Under the pieces are notes generated by a model. It had not been told where the DNA came from. It did no database searches and was given only the letters and a program-made list of their open reading frames with translations. Positions 41,901 to 53,833 of a stretch of 64,000 nucleotides of DNA are shown piece by piece. This DNA is from Nymphaea colorata (lineage: Eukaryota > Streptophyta > Magnoliopsida > Nymphaeales > Nymphaeaceae): contig NC_045139.1 of the NCBI RefSeq assembly GCF_008831285.2, forward strand, positions 1,036,204 to 1,100,203. Direction: 5' to 3'. Position numbers and translations under genes: made by a program. Numbering within the stretch: position 1 is the stretch's first letter; every line of letters starts with the position of its first letter.

Positions 41901-42648
41901 CCATCTACTTCAAACTGATGACCTAATTACATGACTGCAACTAATTACATGACTGCAACTACATGACATCATTTACATTATATGTGTATATAAAAGGAAT
42001 TCCAATTTTATTGGATATCATATATTATTTTCATGATTAAAAATTAAAAATTTATTGTTAAAAGCTCAATATTTTATTGGATGTTTGGCCCAATAACCTA
42101 TAAAATATAATATATAGTTATATTTATTATATTTTTATATTTTTCATTATCAAATATTATATTTACAAGTTGAGACTAATATTTTTTTTTTTATTAAATG
42201 CAGGTTATAGTGGGGCCTAAGCCTTGACTGCAGGCACATGCTCCACACCGGCCTGATGCCCAGCCGCACTGGGGCCAAAGCTGGTTACCTCGCTGAACAA
42301 GATATGTAATGTCCAAAATACCACAATTAGTGAAAAGTAAGAATTTTTTATAAAAACAAAAAAATAAACAATAAAAGGAATTAAAAAGAAATAGTATTTA
42401 AAAAAAAAAGTCCCTAAGATGCCCTAATATGTACTTTCTTTTTTGAAGTAAATATTTGTTAAACAGAAAAGCGCATGCGGACATGGCGTGAGGTTGCGAC
42501 ATATATATATATATATATATATAGTGACTGACTTTTTGAGAATTTTCATGTCAACCATTTTATCTAACAATAATATACAGAAATGACCTTGTTAGACCTT
42601 GTTAGATAGTTGGGTGACTTTGAATAGTTAAAGTCATCATTCACTCTT

Positions 42649-42679
<31 letters not shown>

Positions 42680-43046
42680 GAGAGAGGGAGAGAAAGAGAG
42701 TCGCCATATTCCTTGAAAACATGATGAAAGTAAGCATTCCTTATGGATATATACATATATTTTGAGAGGGAGAAAGAGAGTCACCATATTCCTTGGCAAC
42801 ATGGTAAAAGTAAGCAAGGACCCGTGGAGCTATATCGTGAGACAAGCTCATGGGTTTGGACCATGCCTCGTAAAACCCGCTCATGGTCTCCCTTGTGTTG
42901 CCAAAGAAGAGCTGGTAGGATGGGCCATGGATTCCCTGCTTCCTCAGCCACCTTTGAATCCTCAATGGCTTCCACCACACCGCGTACAGCACCTTCCACA
43001 CGGCCCATGCAAGAAGCAAACCAGGCAATACCACCAGCAGTGCCAT
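38930..43046 (-). CDS. Cytochrome P450 (CYP72 clan), complete and open
   Basis: ER-anchored haem monooxygenase, substrate unknown. Exons: 43046-42785, 41475-41255, 41008-40764, 40459-40066, 39355-38930. Sizes 262+221+245+394+426 give 515 aa plus stop, all junctions GT-AG and in phase. In order: hydrophobic anchor [20 protein letters not shown]; hinge [30 protein letters not shown] (helix C); helix [24 protein letters not shown] (ExxR); [11 protein letters not shown]; haem loop [13 protein letters not shown] with the Cys ligand; C-terminus [16 protein letters not shown]. The oddity is the I-helix AGQGTT, where the clan normally has Glu or Asp before TT. It is the only fully open P450 of the array. 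The exact family is not assigned. Confidence 0.92.
42696..42743. repeat. Partial duplicate of the exon-1 3' end inside intron 1
   Basis: The stretch around GAGAGTCGCCATATTCCTTG repeats 42776-42825 (GAGAGTCACCATATTCCTTG) about 80 bp away, including the donor. It is a decoy splice donor on the minus strand created by tandem duplication with divergence. Confidence 0.7.
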
Positions 43047-43135
43047 TCTCTGGGCAATAAGAATAAGAAATGCTCGATTCTCTACCAGTCGAGCAGAGGA
43101 TGTAAACTGTTGTAAAGTGCAGTCGAGCATACTTC

Positions 43136-43143
43136 TATTTATA
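43136..43143 (-). promoter_or_regulatory. TATA box of the intact P450
   Basis: Minus-strand TATAAATA about 92 bp upstream of the ATG at 43046. The word GGCTATAAATA is kept upstream of the broken copies at 33.73 and 35.45 kb, so the promoter was duplicated with exon 1. Confidence 0.6.
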
Positions 43144-43255
43144 GCCAAAATGCTACACAGCCATCGTCGATGACCAGTCAGCTTACTCTTGAATTGGCTG
43201 CCATGAATTCAATCAACCAGCCAATAATTCCATTTGAATTGACCGACTGGAGCTC

Positions 43256-43570
43256 TCTTTGACGCCAGGATTCCAAAATAGTGCTTCAGATTCATTTAAG
43301 CAGTCCACGAAAGTTGTTTTCGCAGACTCAAGTTAAATAAATAAAACTAACTAACTAGTGACATAACCTGCCATTTTTCTAGACTACATAAATGGATCCA
43401 TGTGTTGTCACTGAAGGTCTTTAAAGCGTATGGAAGAGTCAGCATTCACGACTGAGTTGGAGGTAGCGTAACAACACTGTGTATGTCTTCAACAACGTCG
43501 AAAAATCATCTTTTGCATCTGAACTGTGATTAAGGGAGAATGACTTCATATTAAAAAGCATTTCGGAAAG
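43256..43570. repeat. 5'-flank block of the P450 unit (pair with 55240-55565)
   Basis: AGGATTCCAAAATAGTGCTT, GTCCACGAAAGTTGTTTTCG and GAAGAGTCAGCATTCACGAC recur in the same order and orientation at 55240-55565, so the two copies bracket the resistance-gene relic. Confidence 0.8.
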
Positions 43571-43763
43571 TCCCCAATACGGATGTAGATAACCTAACAA
43601 CTTGACTTTCTTAATGGCAGCATAGCGGGTGCGAAGAATCTTTTTCAGGGCATGGCCGGTGTGAAGATATTTTTGAGGAGCAAGTCAAACGGTCTAACGA
43701 ACTTATCCAGTAGAATTACAATAAACTCAAATCTAAAAAATACATTAAACAACTAAAAATTTT

Positions 43764-43823
<60 letters not shown>

Positions 43824-46800
43824 AGTTGAGGTGAGGCCATAGCTTAGGCAGGGCCCCCTCCCTCGCCCCTGTTCACCAACCAGTGGAAACAGTAGAACCA
43901 AATTAATGGCAAATGCAGAACTATAGTTCCAAAATTTTAACATGATTCAGAATATAATTTTTCAAAATTTTAATATAGATTAAACTAAAGTTTTTAAAAT
44001 TTACAACAAAAATAAAAAGACTTCAACGATAAAAAAGAGATGGAGAAGAAAGACTTCAACGTGGCTGGAGTAAATTCTAGTCCACGGAAGACTCATGTAC
44101 CGACCTTGAAATTCATAGAGTTACAGTCCCTCATACTTGTAAGGGATGTTTCTTGATTTTAGAGCGGTTTTGATTTTCTTCATTATTTGTTGCCTTGTCA
44201 AGATCAATAACAGCTCCACTCATATTTGAAACAAATCTATACATATCAGCAGTAACTTCCTTGATCTTAGCTGAATTATCGCCTAAAAGGTTCTGATTCT
44301 TATCTCCAACAGACGGATGCATCATTTCTCTGTAAGTCTAATAACTTTGGCAAAAAGGAATTGTTCAATTATTTGAACAAATAATATCTGAATAATAAGT
44401 GTCATTATAAATTAAACACATAATCCTTCCAATAAATAAATTGAAAAGAGCCGATAACGTCGGGTGCCTACATTCTTGAACAATCAATGGAACGAACAAA
44501 ATGGTGGAACATATATCTGTCATTAATGCCAGGTGAAAAATCACTCCAGAAATGAAGTGATCTGTAAAAAGTAGCTACCATGTCCAAGGAGAAGATAGGT
44601 ACCTTCCTTTTTGTCCTTATCATAGTGTCTCTTTAAAACCATCTATGCTCTTAAATGTGTGTTAAGAGAATGGGCGAAGCAGATCGATGCTTTAGTGTTC
44701 GACAGATGTTCAGTTCTTTGTAATAGTTCAGATTAAGTTTGGGCTAGTTCAGATTTCCAAATCATAAAGAACATCGAGAGAGAAATTAAGCACCTGGCTT
44801 GTGCGGACAGCGAGACATCTACAAGACTCAAGAGAGAGAATTAAAAAAAAAAAAATCTTTGAATAAAAAGGTACCTAAGTTTTGTTTATATAAAGAAAAT
44901 GCGCTCAGGTATGACAAGCTTATGAGTATTTTCAAAAAAATTCATTCAAGAAAAATGTTGTTCCTATGAATAAATCATCACATAATTGCTGTAGAACGAG
45001 CGATGAAAGGGCTAGTACCAATTAGATATCAAATAACTGCGTGAAGTTACTAATCATAGTTTAAGATAACATATACATATTCAATTTCATTGCATGAAAG
45101 ACATATTTTAAGTAATTATTTAAATTTGTCTATTTTAGTCTTTAATTTAACCTTGTCTAAATTATACCATTTCCAGCTCATACTGTGTCTTATATTTGGT
45201 TATCCAATACTAGTTAGTGAAATTTATATTTTAGATTTTCTTTTTCTTTTTTTGTTTTTGGGTGTTTAATGAGGTCAGAATTGTAAATTTCTAGAATGAA
45301 TTTATCGTTTTTTTTTATAAAGTGAGAATTGTGTTGTCAAACAAAGGATTTTGATTCTAAAACAAAGGCTTATTCTTAAATCAAAATTCCTGAATGATGA
45401 TTTGACGATATGTTGTGGAATTACTATTCAAAAATCTTAGAATTTTTTTTTATTTCTTTTTATGGTAAATGTAAATATGGTTTTAATTCATTCCTCTTTA
45501 CTATAAACACGTCATTTTCAAATCTTAAATCAAAATTTCTGACTATTAAACACAATGGGGAAATAGAATTGGACTTTTGATTCAAATTCCGAATCCAATT
45601 TGAAAGAAAATTTTGCTTTTAAAACTTTAATTCTAAAATCAAAATTCAAAGCCATCAAGTGCCCTCTTAGAAAAATCATACAAATATTGAGTTTTCAAAA
45701 CGATGCATGAAAAGAGACATGTTCCCACTTCACGACTTAAATAGGTTGGCCCACAACATTAACATTTAGAAAGCAACAATCCTGAAGAAATTTTGATAGC
45801 AATGTAAATGCACCTACCTACGCTGTAGAACCTTATAAAATAGTTTTATTTTGTTTACTTATTAGACTTATCCAACTAGTAGTCGGTTTTTCCTTTCTCC
45901 TAGTGAATAGAATTATGGACGGAACCAACTTTTTGACCAATCATGAAGATGCCAGTGTCTTGAGGTTGAAGAGGAAGATGAACATCACCAACTATATTTA
46001 TTGATTTGTCACTGTCATGGTGTGGACAATTTACGGGCTTTTTTATCTAGAGAGCACTAAGGAGCAAAAATAGTTCATTACCTACATTATAGATCTAAAA
46101 GCTGACAATACATTGACTTTCTTCTACCTAGAACCACAAAAAATGATCAATTGATAATTTCTTTTTTATCATGAACATCACCCTAATTTCTTGGGGGTCG
46201 TTTGGTAATAAGAACTGTAATAAAGTGTTTCGTGAACATGCCTCAATCTTTTGAACAGATTTAGTGAACACTAAGTTATAGTGTCTTATAAAGCCCAGCT
46301 CGTTATCAGTGTTCCTATTGTAGAATGAGCCCTTAACGATACTATTTGGTTGTCTCGTGTAGTCTCTAACTTAATCTTGTGTAGATTATACCATTTTCAG
46401 CTCATATAATGTATGAGATTTGGCTACCCAATACTAGTGAGTGAAATTTATATTTTAAAGAAATTTTTTTCTTTTGAAAAAATCATACAAATATTGATTT
46501 TTTAAAAGAATATTGCATGAAGGGGGACACACACCCACTTCCTGACTTAAATAGGTTGTCCCACAATATTAAACTCTAGAAAGCGACAATTGCAAAGAAA
46601 TCTTGATAGCCATGTAAAATGCAACTGTCTACATTTTAGAACCTTAATTATGAGTCTGATCTTTGCTTTCGTGGGGCACTTATAAAATAGTTTCGTTTCG
46701 GTTTTTTCTTTTTGTAGTGAAAAGAATTGTAGATGCGGCCAAGTTTCGGATGGTGGTGTCTCTAAGGTTGAAAAGGGAGATGGACATCAACTACTCTATT

Positions 46801-46980
46801 TAGAACAAGGTTTGGGCCCTCTCGGGTTTTTATAACCATATTTTCTAGTGACTTAGTAATCGTCAACATGTTACTATGCCCATATTTTGTCTAAAACGAT
46901 TTTGAACATAATTTTAAGTGTTTTGAATTTTATTCTGGGGTTAAATAGTTCAAAATCCCAAGGATATGAAGCAGATTCAA
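43571..46980. other. Intergenic, with a relic of a third P450 3'-flank block
   Basis: It holds a (TA)n tract at 43769-43817. 44330-44600 is a diverged copy of 38340-38585 and 57000-57219, sharing GAACAATCAATGGAA and TGAAAAATCACTCCAGAAAT. Related paragraphs at 45060-45250 and 46370-46460, and at 45670-45840 and 46480-46660, show an internal direct duplication. No gene is seen. Confidence 0.55.
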
Positions 46981-46984
46981 ATCT

Positions 46985-47616
46985 CTTCTAGTTTTGATGC
47001 TAATGTAAGAGATGACGACGTGAAAAACCAATCCTTGCGACTCGTTTCCCTCCAAAAAAAAACTACTCGATGACGTTTTTTGATATGACAATGTGATCAT
47101 AAACGACACCAACGATGGAATCAGCAAAATTAGAAAGCGAATTGCCGCAGAGAAGGTTTTGGTAGTTCTCGATGATGTTGACGATGAATCACAGCTGGAC
47201 CCGTTGGCTGGTGCGACAGATTGGTTTTGCTTAGGGTCAAGAATCACCATTACTTGCAGAAATAAGAAGGTGCTGAGAGCACCAAGAGTAAAGGAAAATG
47301 GAGTCTACGAGCTTAAAGTGCTAGATGCCACCCAATCAGTTCAGCTTCTCAGTTGCCATGCATTTGGAAAGGAAGAGCCAGATGCCAAATTTGCAGACTT
47401 ATCAAACGCTGTTGCATCTACTTCCGCTGGGCTGCCATTAGCCCTTGTAATATTCGGATCACATTTCTTTGATGTGAAAACAGTTAAGGAATGGAAGGAC
47501 AGGTTGGAAAGTTGAAGGAACACCAAGATAAAGGCATTCATGAAAGATTGAGGATAAGTTTTGATGCATTTGATGAAAATGAAAAACAAGTATTTTTGGA
47601 TATAGCATGGTTCTTC
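46985..47616 (+). pseudogene. TIR-NBS-LRR resistance gene relic: NBS part before the copia insertion
   Basis: This fragment is the middle of an NB-ARC ATPase domain of a plant immune receptor. In order it shows a decayed RNBS-A (FDANVRD), KVLVVLDDVDD (kinase 2; the final Asp is the TIR-type signature), GSRITITCRNKKVL (RNBS-B), ELKVLD, LLSCHAFG, SAGLPLALVIFGS (GLPL) and FLDIAWFF (RNBS-D, with Trp where TNLs usually have Cys). The TIR domain and P-loop are absent upstream. Lesions are a frameshift in an A-run plus TGA near 47050-47080 and a frameshift at about 47510 (an in-frame TGA follows LES). The copia element enters right after WFF; the coding text resumes at 52998 with IGKGREDA. The relic was already dead or was killed by these events. 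Confidence 0.88.
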
Positions 47617-47919
47617 TATTAAATGGTAGAAACAAGAAAGGAGTGAAGACAAAGAAGAGAGGGAGAAAGTGAAGACGAATGAATTCTTCATTCCAAAAAC
47701 TGTATTGAAGCCTTACCAATCGTAAGGTATTTATACAACATTCAGTGCTCATCTTCCCTATTTACTCGAATATACAACAAGATGATAAGGTAGGAAATCA
47801 CCAACGGGATAAGGCAAGATCACGTCTCAATCTGGCTCAATCCTTTCCTGAAATCACGACGTTGCTGATTTCTGATCTTCTTCCTGAAATCACGATGCTG
47901 ATTTGTGTAACGTCTAACA
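47617..47919 (-). repeat. 3' LTR of the nested copia
   Basis: 303-bp long terminal repeat, a direct duplicate of 52695-52997. It supplies the terminator and poly(A) side for the minus-strand element. Confidence 0.93.
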
Positions 47920-47926
47920 CTCCCCC

Positions 47927-50900
47927 TCAAGTTGGCGCTCCGGGATCTAGGAGGCCTAACTTGCTTCTTAATTTGATGAACGCATCTTTACCTAAAGCCT
48001 TAGTGAAAATATCAGCAACTTGATTTTGAGTATCAATATGTTTGGTACGGATCTCTCCATTCTGAATTCTCTCCCTTATAACGTGACAATCAATTTTTAT
48101 ATGATTGGTCCTCTCATGAAATACAGGATTTGCAGATATGTGAAGTGCTGCCAAATTGTCACAATATAATTCCATTGGTTGTTGATGTTTGATTCCAAGA
48201 TCTCTTAATAAATATTTTATCCAAATCATCTCGCATGTCGTTAAGGCCATTGATCTGTACTCAGCCTCTGCTGTTGACCTAGAGACAGTGGTTTGCTTCT
48301 TCACTTTCCATGATATTGGATTTTCTCCAATAAAGACGCAAAAACCTGAAGTGGATCTTCGTGTCATTGGACATGCAGCCCAATCTGAGTCACAATAAGC
48401 TTTGACACAAATTTTACTAGATGAAGATAAAAATATACCAAAGCTTGGTGTGGATTTGATGTACCGAAGGATTCTAAAAGCTGCGTCCAGATGCGTGTTC
48501 CTGGGTTGCGACATGAACTGACTTAGTAATTGGACACTGTGCAAGATGTCAGGCCGTGTGATGGTGAGATAAATGAGCCGTCCAATCAATTTTCTATAAA
48601 ATGTTGGGTCTTTCAATGGCTGGCCTGCTTCATCATCAAGTTTCAAATGTTGCTCCATCGGAGTTTCGCCAGGTTTAGCTCCACTATATCCAGCCTCGCT
48701 TAGAATATCCATGCTGTATTTCCTTTGAGATAAGAATATGCCTTGTTTGGAACGGGTGACTTCAATACCCAAAAAATATTTTAATGTGCCCAAATCTTTC
48801 AGCCAAAATTTGTTGTTGATGACAGACTTCAAATTTGTAATTTGCTTTTGATTGTCTCCTGCAATTATTATGTCATCCACATAGACGATGATAAAGGTAT
48901 TTCTATGGGCAGTTATATTGGAGAATAATGAGTAGTCTGCCTTTGACTGAGTGAAACCTAGTTGTATTAAGGTTTCAGTAAGTTTGAAGAACCAATTGCG
49001 AGAAGATTGCTTGAGCCCATATAATGATTTTTTTAGCCGACATACCTTGTGCTCCTCCTGTCGGGTAAAACCAGGAGGGAGAGTCATGTAAACTTCCTCA
49101 GAAAGGTCACCATGTAAGAATGCATTGTTGACGTCAACTTGTAATAGACTCCACCCTTTGATTGCGGCAATAGACAAGAGACAACGAATGGTAGTGATTT
49201 TAGCAACAGGTGAGAAGGTCTCTGTGTAGTCGATGCCCTCAGTTTGGGTATAACCTTTGGCGACGAGTCGAGCCTTATGTCGTTCAATGGTGCCATCAGC
49301 ATGGTATTTAAGTTTATACACCCATTTGCATCCAATGGGGCGCTTGTTGGGAGGTAAATCAACGACGTCCCAAGTTGAATTTTCTTCGAGTGCACGAACT
49401 TCAGCAGCCATAGCATCACGCCATTCTGGAAATTGCATCGCTTCGTGGAAGGATGATGGTTCGGAATGGCAGAGAAGAGAAGTGAAGAAAGCTTGGTAGT
49501 TAGGAGAGAAATGTTGGAGATGAAGGTAGTTAGCAATGGGGTACCTGGTGCCTTTAGTAGATGCCGACGCCAATTCAGATGATTGAGTTGGATGAATGGA
49601 GTAGCATTGGAAGTCCCTAAGGTGTGAAGGAGGTGCACGTACCCTGGTTGAGCGCCGCACAGGTGGTGCAGCATCAGGCTGGGTGTAGGGAGGGGCTGCT
49701 TGGTTGGTCATATGGTATGTATTTGGATGTTGGGTAGGCAAGGTAGGAGGGTCGACATATTCAAGAGGTTCATGAATAGGGAGAGGTATAACAACATCAC
49801 TATGGGTGTCCTTGATATTGTGGAAAGGGAAGTTATCTTCAAAAAATTTAACATCGCGGCTTGTGAAAATTTCTTGGCTATTGAGATCATATAATTTATA
49901 AGCATTTTGGCCAAAAGGATATCCTAGAAAAATGCATTTGCGAGAACGGGCGTCAAACTTGTGAGACTTGCCAATGTTATATGCATAACATAAACACCCA
50001 AAAACTCGAAGATGTTCATACTTGGGTTTCTTTCTATAAAGAATTTCGTAAGGGGTTTTGCCATGTAAAGGTTGTGTGGGCAACCGGTTTAGCAAGTAAG
50101 CAGCGAATAAGATACAATCGCCCCAAAACTTGATAGGAAGACCAGCTTGAAAACGAAGGGCACGAGCGATATTTAATAAATCTTTGTGCTTCCGTTCTAC
50201 CACTCCATTTTGTTGTGGGGTGGCAACGCAAGAGTGTTGGCGCTCTATGCCCTTATTATGCAACAAGGTCTCCATGTGGGAGGAAAAGAACTCAGTCCCA
50301 TTATCACTACGAATTTTTTTAATGGTTGTAGAAAATTGATTTTCTACGAGGTTAAAAAAATTTTCAATGTAAAAATATGTTTCTGATTTGTGGCACATAA
50401 GAAAAACCCAAGTGCAACGGGAAAAATCGTCCACAATAGTAAGAAAATAATGGGCACCCGATAGTGAAGGTGTTTGATAGCCTCCTCATATGTCACAATG
50501 AATCAACTGAAATATGCTACAAGTAGAGATAGAACTATTCGGAAATGGCAAACGTGATTGTTTGGCAAGATAACATGTAGAACAATGTTCATGTTTGGGA
50601 GCAGAATTAGAAAAATTGAAAATAGCCTTCAAACGAGGAAAAGAGGGATGACCAAGTCGAAGATGCCAGAGATTTTGCTGGTCCGATGAAACAGCAGCAG
50701 CACGTGGTCCTTCACCCTCAAGAATGTATAGTCCATTTGCCATCCTACCCTTCCCAATCATCTTCATCGAGCGTCGGTCCTGAATAATGCAAGAATCATT
50801 GTCAAATACAACTTGACATTGATTTTCATTGACAAGTTTAGGTACTGATATAAGATTAAAAGCAAAAGAGGGAACACAAAGAACATTATGCAAAGTAATG

Positions 50901-52126
50901 GAGGGGTTTAAGTGAAGCTGACCGACATGTGTGACGGGTGTAGAAGAACCATTAGGGAGCTTGACCGGATTTGATTTAACTAGCGAAGGATGAATAAGAC
51001 TGGATAATGAATTGGTGATATGGTGTGTTGCACCAGAATCGATTATCCAAGTTGGGAAAGGAGTTTGACAAGCAAGTGAGAGGCTAGTACCTGCGAGATT
51101 GGCTTTGGGAGTCTTGGAACTCATGAACTCTAGAAACTGTTGGAAGAGATCTGAGTTGGGAGAAACTTGTTGTTCTGGTTTGGTAGGGTTGCCGAGAGAT
51201 GCAATATCACTTGTGGACGAGTTTGCTTGTGGCTGCTGTCGTTGAGCACCAAAGTTTTTCTTCTTAGGAAAGCCGTGTAGATGATAACATCGAGCTTTGG
51301 TGTGGCCTAATCGACCACAATGATCACATTGGGGTCGAGGGCGTCCCATAGATCTAACGGCATTATCATGACTTGTATCTTGACGTTTTATGGCAGGTGC
51401 CGCAGAAATAGCGTCAGGCTGAAGTGGAGTATGAAGCTCTCGTTGTCTTTCTTTTTGAACCAATAAGGCATAAGCCTTGGATGTGTCAGGCATTGGTTCC
51501 ATAAGAAGTATCTGGCTACGAATGGGACCATAACTTTCATTCAAACCCATCAAAAACTGAATTAGTCTATCATGTTCTTGTATCTCAGTCAACTTCTTTA
51601 TTGCTCCACAATCACATACCGGAGGACTAACATATGCATCATATTCATCCCATAAACCTTTGATGCGTGTATAATAAATGCTTATAGGAGACTGACCTTG
51701 TTTGCAATTGATGATTTGCTGCTGAATTTGATACAAGCGAGGAGCATTAGACTGTGTGAATCTGATTTGTAGCTCTTTCCAAACAAAGGCAGCTTCTTTG
51801 GCATATACTACCATTGGCATCAAAGACTTATGAATGGCATTGAGCAGCCAGGAAAGGACCATATTATTGCATCTTTCCCAAGATATAACAAGAGATGCCG
51901 GGGATGTGGGTTTTGGTATGGAACCGTCGACGAAACCCATCTTGTTTTTTGCCAAGAGAGCCATGGTCATGGCACGCCTCCATGTTTCATAGTTGTCGCC
52001 AGTGAGAGGCTGAGAGACAAGGCAAGCACCGGGATTGTCAGAGTGATGGAGGTAAAACGGATTGTCATCTTGGGCAGTTGTTTCTGATCTTGAAGGGGAC
52101 CCAATAGCTCCTTGGGTTTCTGCCAT
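47927..52126 (-). CDS. Copia gag-pol polyprotein with one in-frame TGA
   Basis: The start ATG is at 52126, just before the copia gag segment; a longer open frame extends to 52267 without family resemblance. Domains in order are gag (LTGDNYETWRRAMTMAL, CKQGQSPISIYYTRIKGLWD), CCHC zinc knuckle CDHCGRLGHTKARC, aspartic protease WIIDSGATHHIT, pre-integrase zinc region LWHLRLGHPS/CSTCYLAKQ, integrase core ([29 protein letters not shown]), reverse transcriptase (CKWVYKLKYHADGTIERHKA, FSPVAK, VYVDDIIIAGD) and RNase H (YCDSDWAACPMTRRSTSGFC, TAEAEYRSMA). A TGA at about 50488-50486, in the integrase just after HCDI, splits the frame; Trp is usual there. Everything else is open and in one frame. It would make the virus-like-particle and replication proteins of the element. 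Confidence 0.9.
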
Positions 52127-52682
52127 GATGATGAAACCAGTGCAAGCAACAAGCTTAATTGTTGGTTGAGAACAACAATGAAGCAAAACAGGGGATGCAA
52201 TAGAGAACCCTGAAAATGCAGCAAAGAGGGGCAGCCGAAAAAGACCAAATTCGACTGGCACTAGCAACGATTCCGCCCGAGCACCATTTTGTTGGAAACG
52301 TGGTGCTTGGAGGATGTTGGTCGTCCAAAAAGCTTAGTGAAGAACTTCCGGTGGAGGCAACGCCAAGGATTCAGAAAAAGCGAGAGACTGTAGCAGGGGC
52401 TCGTTGCAGACAAGGCGGTGCTTCAAAGGTTGATTGTGCTCCACCCATAGCTTAAAAGAAAATGAGATTTCACAGATTTGTTCCTCAGATGCAGACGATT
52501 GTTTTGACTCCTTGCTCGCCGGTTAAGATGGCCGGAGTTGAGAACGCCAGCCGATTCCTTTTCCGTTAGCAACCAGTCTTCCTCTGTTCAGCAATACCAC
52601 TCCGACTGATTACAGTTGGGTAACTTCCCAATCTGTCAACAGCGATAGATTCAACGGGAACGACAAAACTCTAGAGCAGCTG

Positions 52683-52694
52683 GCTCTGATACCA
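52683..52694 (-). other. Primer-binding site of the nested copia
   Basis: Minus-strand TGGTATCAGAGC abuts the 5' LTR and is complementary to the 3' end of initiator tRNA-Met. Confidence 0.9.
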
Positions 52695-52997
52695 TATTAA
52701 ATGGTAGAAACAAGAAAGGAGTGAAGACGAAGAAGAGAGGGAGAAAGTGAAGACGAATGAATTCTTCATTCCAAAAACTGTATTGAAGCCTTACCAATCG
52801 TAAGGTATTTATACAACATTCAGTGCTCATCTTCCCTATTTACTCGAATATACAACAAGATGATAAGGTAGGAAATCACCAACGGGATAAGGCAAGATCA
52901 CGTCTCAATCTGGCTCAATCCTTTCCTGAAATCACGACGTTGCTGATTTCTGATCTTCTTCCTGAAATCACGATGCTGATTTGTGTAACGTCTAACA
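52695..52997 (-). repeat. 5' LTR of the nested copia
   Basis: 303-bp long terminal repeat directly before the primer-binding site; promoter side of the element. Confidence 0.93.
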
Positions 52998-53249
52998 TCT
53001 TCATTGGCAAAGGAAGAGAGGATGCTACTGTCATGTGGGAAGATTGTAGGTTCTTCACAAACATAGCAATCAAAGTGTTAATGCACAAATCTTTGGTTAG
53101 CATAAATGGTGATACGGGAGAGTTTGAAATTGCACGACCATATTCGGGACAAGGGAAGACAAATTGTTCAATCCGAGAGCAAAGAAGTAGGAAAGGGTAG
53201 CAGGTTGTGGAAGGATGATGAGACACTAGATGTATCGCAACACAATAAA
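52998..53249 (+). pseudogene. TNL relic: NBS 3' part after the insertion (ARC2/MHD)
   Basis: After the TSD the protein text resumes IGKGREDATVMWEDCRFF, IAIKVLMHKSLVSINGDTGE, then a frameshift at about 53130 and LHDHIRDKGRQIVQSESKEV, GSRLWKDDETLDV. LHDHIRDKGR is the MHD-like motif of the ARC2 subdomain, in the common MHDL.RDMGR pattern of TNLs. The likely donor is AAA|GTAAAG at 53250. The frameshift lies in GAGTTTGAAATTGC and is independent of the copia insertion. Confidence 0.85.
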
Positions 53250-53567
53250 GTAAAGAGTTTGTCTTTTCAATTATTATTATTTGAAGTATTATTATTGTTC
53301 TTTTCATTATTATTAAGCTAAAATTGTCTCCATTTCCTTTTCATTAGATGCATTGGTGTTTCCGTTAGACTATGCCCCATGGCTGCCCATACAAGAAAAC
53401 TAGTTGTCTGTAAAACATAAATGTGTGTTGTGGGCTGAAAAGTAACTGATCCGCCGAAAAATCTGATTGTGTTCTATAGCATTGCTTCTAAAATGTTGAA
53501 CTCATATTTCTGATTATAAAAGAAACTATTTTTTTTTATTTAATTGTTCATCAAATCTAAAATGCAG

Positions 53568-53833
53568 GGAACGAAATACATTGAAGCCATCCAACTCCAT
53601 TGGGAAGGCCAGAACAAGTTAATGTCTGTGGACGCAAAGTCTTTTGCGGCAATGTCCCAACTCAGTGTGCTCCGGTTGGGGAATGTGCGATTAGAAGGTG
53701 AATATGGATACCTTCCCAAGGCGCTTAGATGGTTGCAATGGATACTAAATGACTTGGATTCATTGTCTGACTCTTTTCATCTTGAGAAAATTGTTATTCT
53801 TGACTTATCTTATAGCTCTATAATTCAACTATG
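53568..53833 (+). pseudogene. TNL relic: exon at the start of the LRR domain
   Basis: From the TGCAG acceptor the frame reads GTKYIEAIQLHWEG, NKLMSVDAKSFAAMSQLSVL, RLGNVRLEGEYGYLPKALRW and LDLSYSSIIQLW, with donor ATG|GTAAGA at 53834. This is the standard short exon that links NB-ARC to LRRs in TNL genes (G(T)..I.AI.L, L..LRW). The exon itself is open. Confidence 0.85.

Larger units (their letters stand above)
47617..52997 (-). mobile_element. Young, nearly intact Ty1/copia LTR retrotransposon nested in the TNL relic
   Basis: 5381 bp on the minus strand. LTRs 52695-52997 (5') and 47617-47919 (3') are 303 bp each and differ at one base that I could find (47651 A against 52729 G). The TSD is TCTTC at 47612-47616 and 52998-53002. 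The PBS is TGGTATCAGAGC (52694-52683, initiator tRNA-Met) and the polypurine tract CTTGAGGGGGAG (47931-47920). LTR ends on the coding strand are TGTTAG ... TTTAATA, that is TG...TA rather than the usual TG...CA. The internal region is one gag-pol frame with a single nonsense codon. Insertion is recent by LTR identity. Confidence 0.95.
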
